From the NCBI GenBank assembly GCA_026545225.1, contig CM048851.1, forward strand, positions 32,487,956 to 32,551,955: a stretch of 64,000 nucleotides of DNA. The letters are read 5' to 3'. Within the stretch, counting starts at the first letter, position 1, and the number at the start of each line of letters is the position of its first letter. The stretch comes from Cornus controversa. Taxonomy: Eukaryota > Streptophyta > Magnoliopsida > Cornales > Cornaceae. Both the position numbers and the translations under genes were made by a program. Shown one piece after another: positions 61,470 to 64,000 of this stretch. The notes beneath the pieces were generated by a model. It had not been told where the DNA came from, searched no databases, and was given only the letters and a program-made list of their open reading frames with translations.

Positions 61470-63471
61470 ATGGCAAGGCCATTCCATCGAGGTATATCCA
61501 TTGGGGGGCGATTCTCAGAGAACACTCCTGATTTCTGGAAAGACTCTCAGATGAAAGACAAAACAGACAAGGAAGATGTTGATAGAACTCGCTCATCTTC
61601 TGATCACACATATTTATCCTTCAAATTCCCTATTGGGTTACTTTTCCAGGATAATTCATCCTCCAAACATGGCATTAGTGGGAATGGTTTTGCATCCGAT
61701 CCCTTAATTAGCACAGGAACTTTGAGAAGTCGCCATAAATTAACTTTGCTTTTTCTCAAGTTCAGTTTAGTTGTAATTGTAATTCTTGCTCTTACTGGAT
61801 CCTTTTGGTGGACAATATCAATCACGGCCTCATCAAGAGTTGGTCACGTATTTCGTGGATATAGGCGGCTCAATGAGCAACTTGTATCAGACTTGAGGGA
61901 GATTGGAGAGATCTCTCTTAGTTCTGCAAGATTGAAAGAATTGGAATTATGTTCTACAGAGTCTGAGAATTATGTTCGCTGCTTTAATGTTTCAGAGAAT
62001 CTTGCTTTGGGTTTTTCAGAAGGTGAAGAATTTGATCGCCATTGTGAGCATGGGTCAAGAGAAAACTGCTTGGTTCTTCCACCTGTCAACTACAAGATTC
62101 CTCTTAGGTGGCCTACTGGAAGAGATGTCATCTGGGTTTCAAATGTTAAAATTACTGCAGAGGAGGTACTTTCCTCAGGAAGCTTGACCAAGAGGTGGGG
62201 GAGACTGCTGCTTTTCTTTAATTAAGAAACTCTTGCGTCAGGTCTTGAACTTAATCTGTTATTCATTCCATGGGCTGCAGGATGATGATGTTGGAGGAAG
62301 AGCAGATCTCTTTTCGTTCAGCATCTCTCATGTTCGATGGTGTTGAAGACTACTCACATCAAATTGCAGAAATGATTGGACTACGAAACGAATCTAACTT
62401 TATACAAGCTGGAGTAAGTTGATATATATATATTTTTTCGGGATCATCATTGTTGATGCCCTTCCCCATTTCTAGTCTGTTTTTATTTTACTGCAGCTCT
62501 TAAGTTTAGTGTTGACCTTACATTACAAGTAAAAATTCTAAGTTGTTATCATCTTTGCAACTTCTGAGAGCAGTCACTCTGTACAAATAATGCCAAAGGT
62601 TAGATTTGTATCCCAATCCAACCCTTTTATCAGATTTACAAGTCTGGATTGGACCAAGTAAATGCCTCATTTTATGGTTGTCTCTAATTTCAAGAGAAAT
62701 GATTCCAGTTTGTCCTTTATTTTATTTTATTTTATTTTATTTGCAAATGCTTTGTTAATATATAGTTGTGGAGGTTGGCAAAGTGTGGTGCTGGTAATGT
62801 ACTCTTTGCTATCTATGTGACCTTCAGTTTGGGCATCTAGTAATTAGTTATGTTTGTTTGATCAGGCTTATGTGAAAGTAATTTGTACGTCCAATGATAT
62901 ATATATATGTATGTATTTTCTGATAAGTATTTGCATGTCAAATGATATAACTGTGCTCATGTTGAGTTTGGACCTAGTTTTGAAAAGTTTTTATTTAAAC
63001 ATCTACTTGCTGTTTAATAAAAAGATATATGTGCTCTATCAAACACTTTGAACTCCTCAAACCAGATGTAAAATTTGGGCAGTTAATGGTCTGTAATTTA
63101 TGTCATGTCTGCAATGATTAGCAATTACTGGTTTGGGAAATCACAGGTGCATTTAATGTGTATTTGAAGTAGATCCTTCTGATGGATGCAAAAGATCTCA
63201 CAGGTTGATACTGTTACGTCAATTTTTCAGGTTAGAACCATTTTGGACATCGGATGTGGTTTTGGTAGCTTTGGAGCACATCTTTTCTCAAAGCAACTGT
63301 TAACTATGTGTATCGCAAACTATGAGGCTTCAGGCAGTCAAGTTCAACTAACTCTTGAAAGAGGTCTTCCTGCAATGATTGGTTCTTTTACTTCGAAACA
63401 GTTGCCATATCCATCTCTTTCCTTTGATATGTTGCACTGTGCACGATGTGGTGTTGACTGGGATCGGAAAG
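61470..63471 (+). CDS. QUA2-like Golgi methyltransferase (PMT4/PMT5 type), 5' part
   Basis: A plant DUF248/Methyltransf_29 protein, a type II Golgi membrane enzyme; family members act in pectin (homogalacturonan) methyl-esterification and cell adhesion. Three coding exons fit: 61470-62194, 62281-62413 and 63231-63471, in continuous phase (donors AG|GTGGGG, GGA|GTAAGT, AAAG|GTATCA). The 241-codon first exon holds a cytosolic N-terminus, one membrane helix at about 91-115 (LTLLFLKFSLVVIVILALTG) and a stem. Exon 2 has LEEEQISFRSASLMFDGVED and YSHQIAEMIGL. Exon 3 starts the SAM-binding motif I, TILDIGCGFGSFGAHL (about 289-304), then GLPAMIGSFTSKQLPYPSLS and HCARCGVDW. QUA2-like proteins are about 600 residues or more, so the second half lies beyond the window. 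The N-terminal RPFHRG..IGGRF pattern suggests the QUL1/QUL2 (PMT4/PMT5) branch rather than QUA2 itself. Confidence 0.9.
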
Positions 63472-63552
63472 GTATCATTCTTAAGCTATTCGTGAAAGAA
63501 AGCAATACTTCCATATATCTGCATTGGCAAACATATTGCATTGGAAAATGCT

Positions 63553-63586
63553 TCCCCCCCACCCCCCCCGCCCCGCCCCCGGCCGC
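63553..63586. repeat. C-rich tract in an intron
   Basis: A run of C with single A and G interruptions lies about 80 bp after the exon 3 donor. It is very unlike the AT-rich surroundings. Confidence 0.8.
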
Positions 63587-64000
63587 TCTTTCCTTTCTTC
63601 TTTTTTCGCACTTGTGTTTGTGAAGTGCGGCACTTGAGGGAAGATAATACTGTTAATACTACAAAAATAAATTGAGAGAGACTTGTACTATTAGTAATAC
63701 AAATATTGAGTAACATATATCATCTTCAATTATTACAATTTGTAAGTATTTTTATTACAATGAAATACGCCTTGCAGCGAAACTATCATGTATGATCTAT
63801 GTTACAAGGACTTTTCAAAAGTAGGTGTAGTACCCCTGTTGGACACACAATACTCAGACATGGGTATGGGATATGTACCTTGACACTTTTGGTTAGACAT
63901 ATACTTAAAAAACATGTCCAATGATTCAATTCTAATATATTATTCAAAATGAGTGAAATGCATACTAAACACTATGTTATCTAAAGATATTTTACTCTAG
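63587..64000. other. Intron of the methyltransferase gene to the window edge
   Basis: No further exon is found before the edge. The phrases ttggacacacaatactcaga and ccttgacacttttggttaga at about 63838-63900 belong to the dispersed GTGTC/GACAC family. Confidence 0.45.

Noticed and set aside
61372-61825. Minus-strand ORFs opposite the methyltransferase
   Set aside because: Shadows of the first coding exon, which has clear family motifs.

Overview
The window looks like AT-rich nuclear DNA of a flowering plant. It has spliced genes with GT-AG introns and plant-type protein families (WIP zinc finger, QUASIMODO2-like methyltransferase, plant RRM protein). It also has very many long (TA)n tracts and a dense load of transposons. 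The species cannot be fixed from sequence alone; a dicot-like angiosperm is most likely. There are no prokaryotic features, CRISPR arrays, rRNA or tRNA genes that I can support.

Host genes are sparse and sit in islands. (1) 22329-23288, minus: a two-exon C2H2 zinc finger gene of the WIP family, closest to TT1/WIP1. (2) 31535-36441, minus: a six-exon gene for a 281-residue RRM protein of the plant RBM24/38-like (ARP1-like) group. (3) 61470 to the right edge, plus: the 5' part of a QUA2-like Golgi methyltransferase gene (PMT4/PMT5 type), cut by the window end.

The most striking region is 1728-13110. It is an 11.4 kb PIF/Harbinger transposon with matching terminal inverted repeats and a TTA target duplication at both ends. 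Inside, all on the plus strand, are an uninterrupted Myb/SANT-like ORF1 protein (325 aa), a 405-aa DDE transposase with its three catalytic residues, and a small third gene (GRF zinc finger plus a C-terminal membrane anchor). There are also host-derived exons: the last two exons of ATP-citrate lyase subunit A, and a spliced stretch from a gene I do not recognise. Both ends carry subterminal repeat arrays. The element may therefore be autonomous and also a gene-capturing (Pack-type) element.

The rest is mostly repeat debris. Supported non-autonomous DNA elements are two MULE-type MITEs with perfect 9-bp duplications (13198-13841, 42484-42921), three to four Tourist-like MITEs with TTA/TAA duplications (21051, 55780, 56822, 57491), three hAT-type MITEs (17295, 40633, 58615), and several fold-back structures. 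Retroelement remains are a decayed Ty3/gypsy protease region on the minus strand (about 18.7-20.0 kb), a Ty1/copia gag remnant split by a 2.6 kb gypsy-type solo LTR with a perfect 5-bp duplication (25525-28134), and a broken plant transposon-type protein at 30.0-30.7 kb. The stretches 36.5-60.7 kb hold no gene that I can support.
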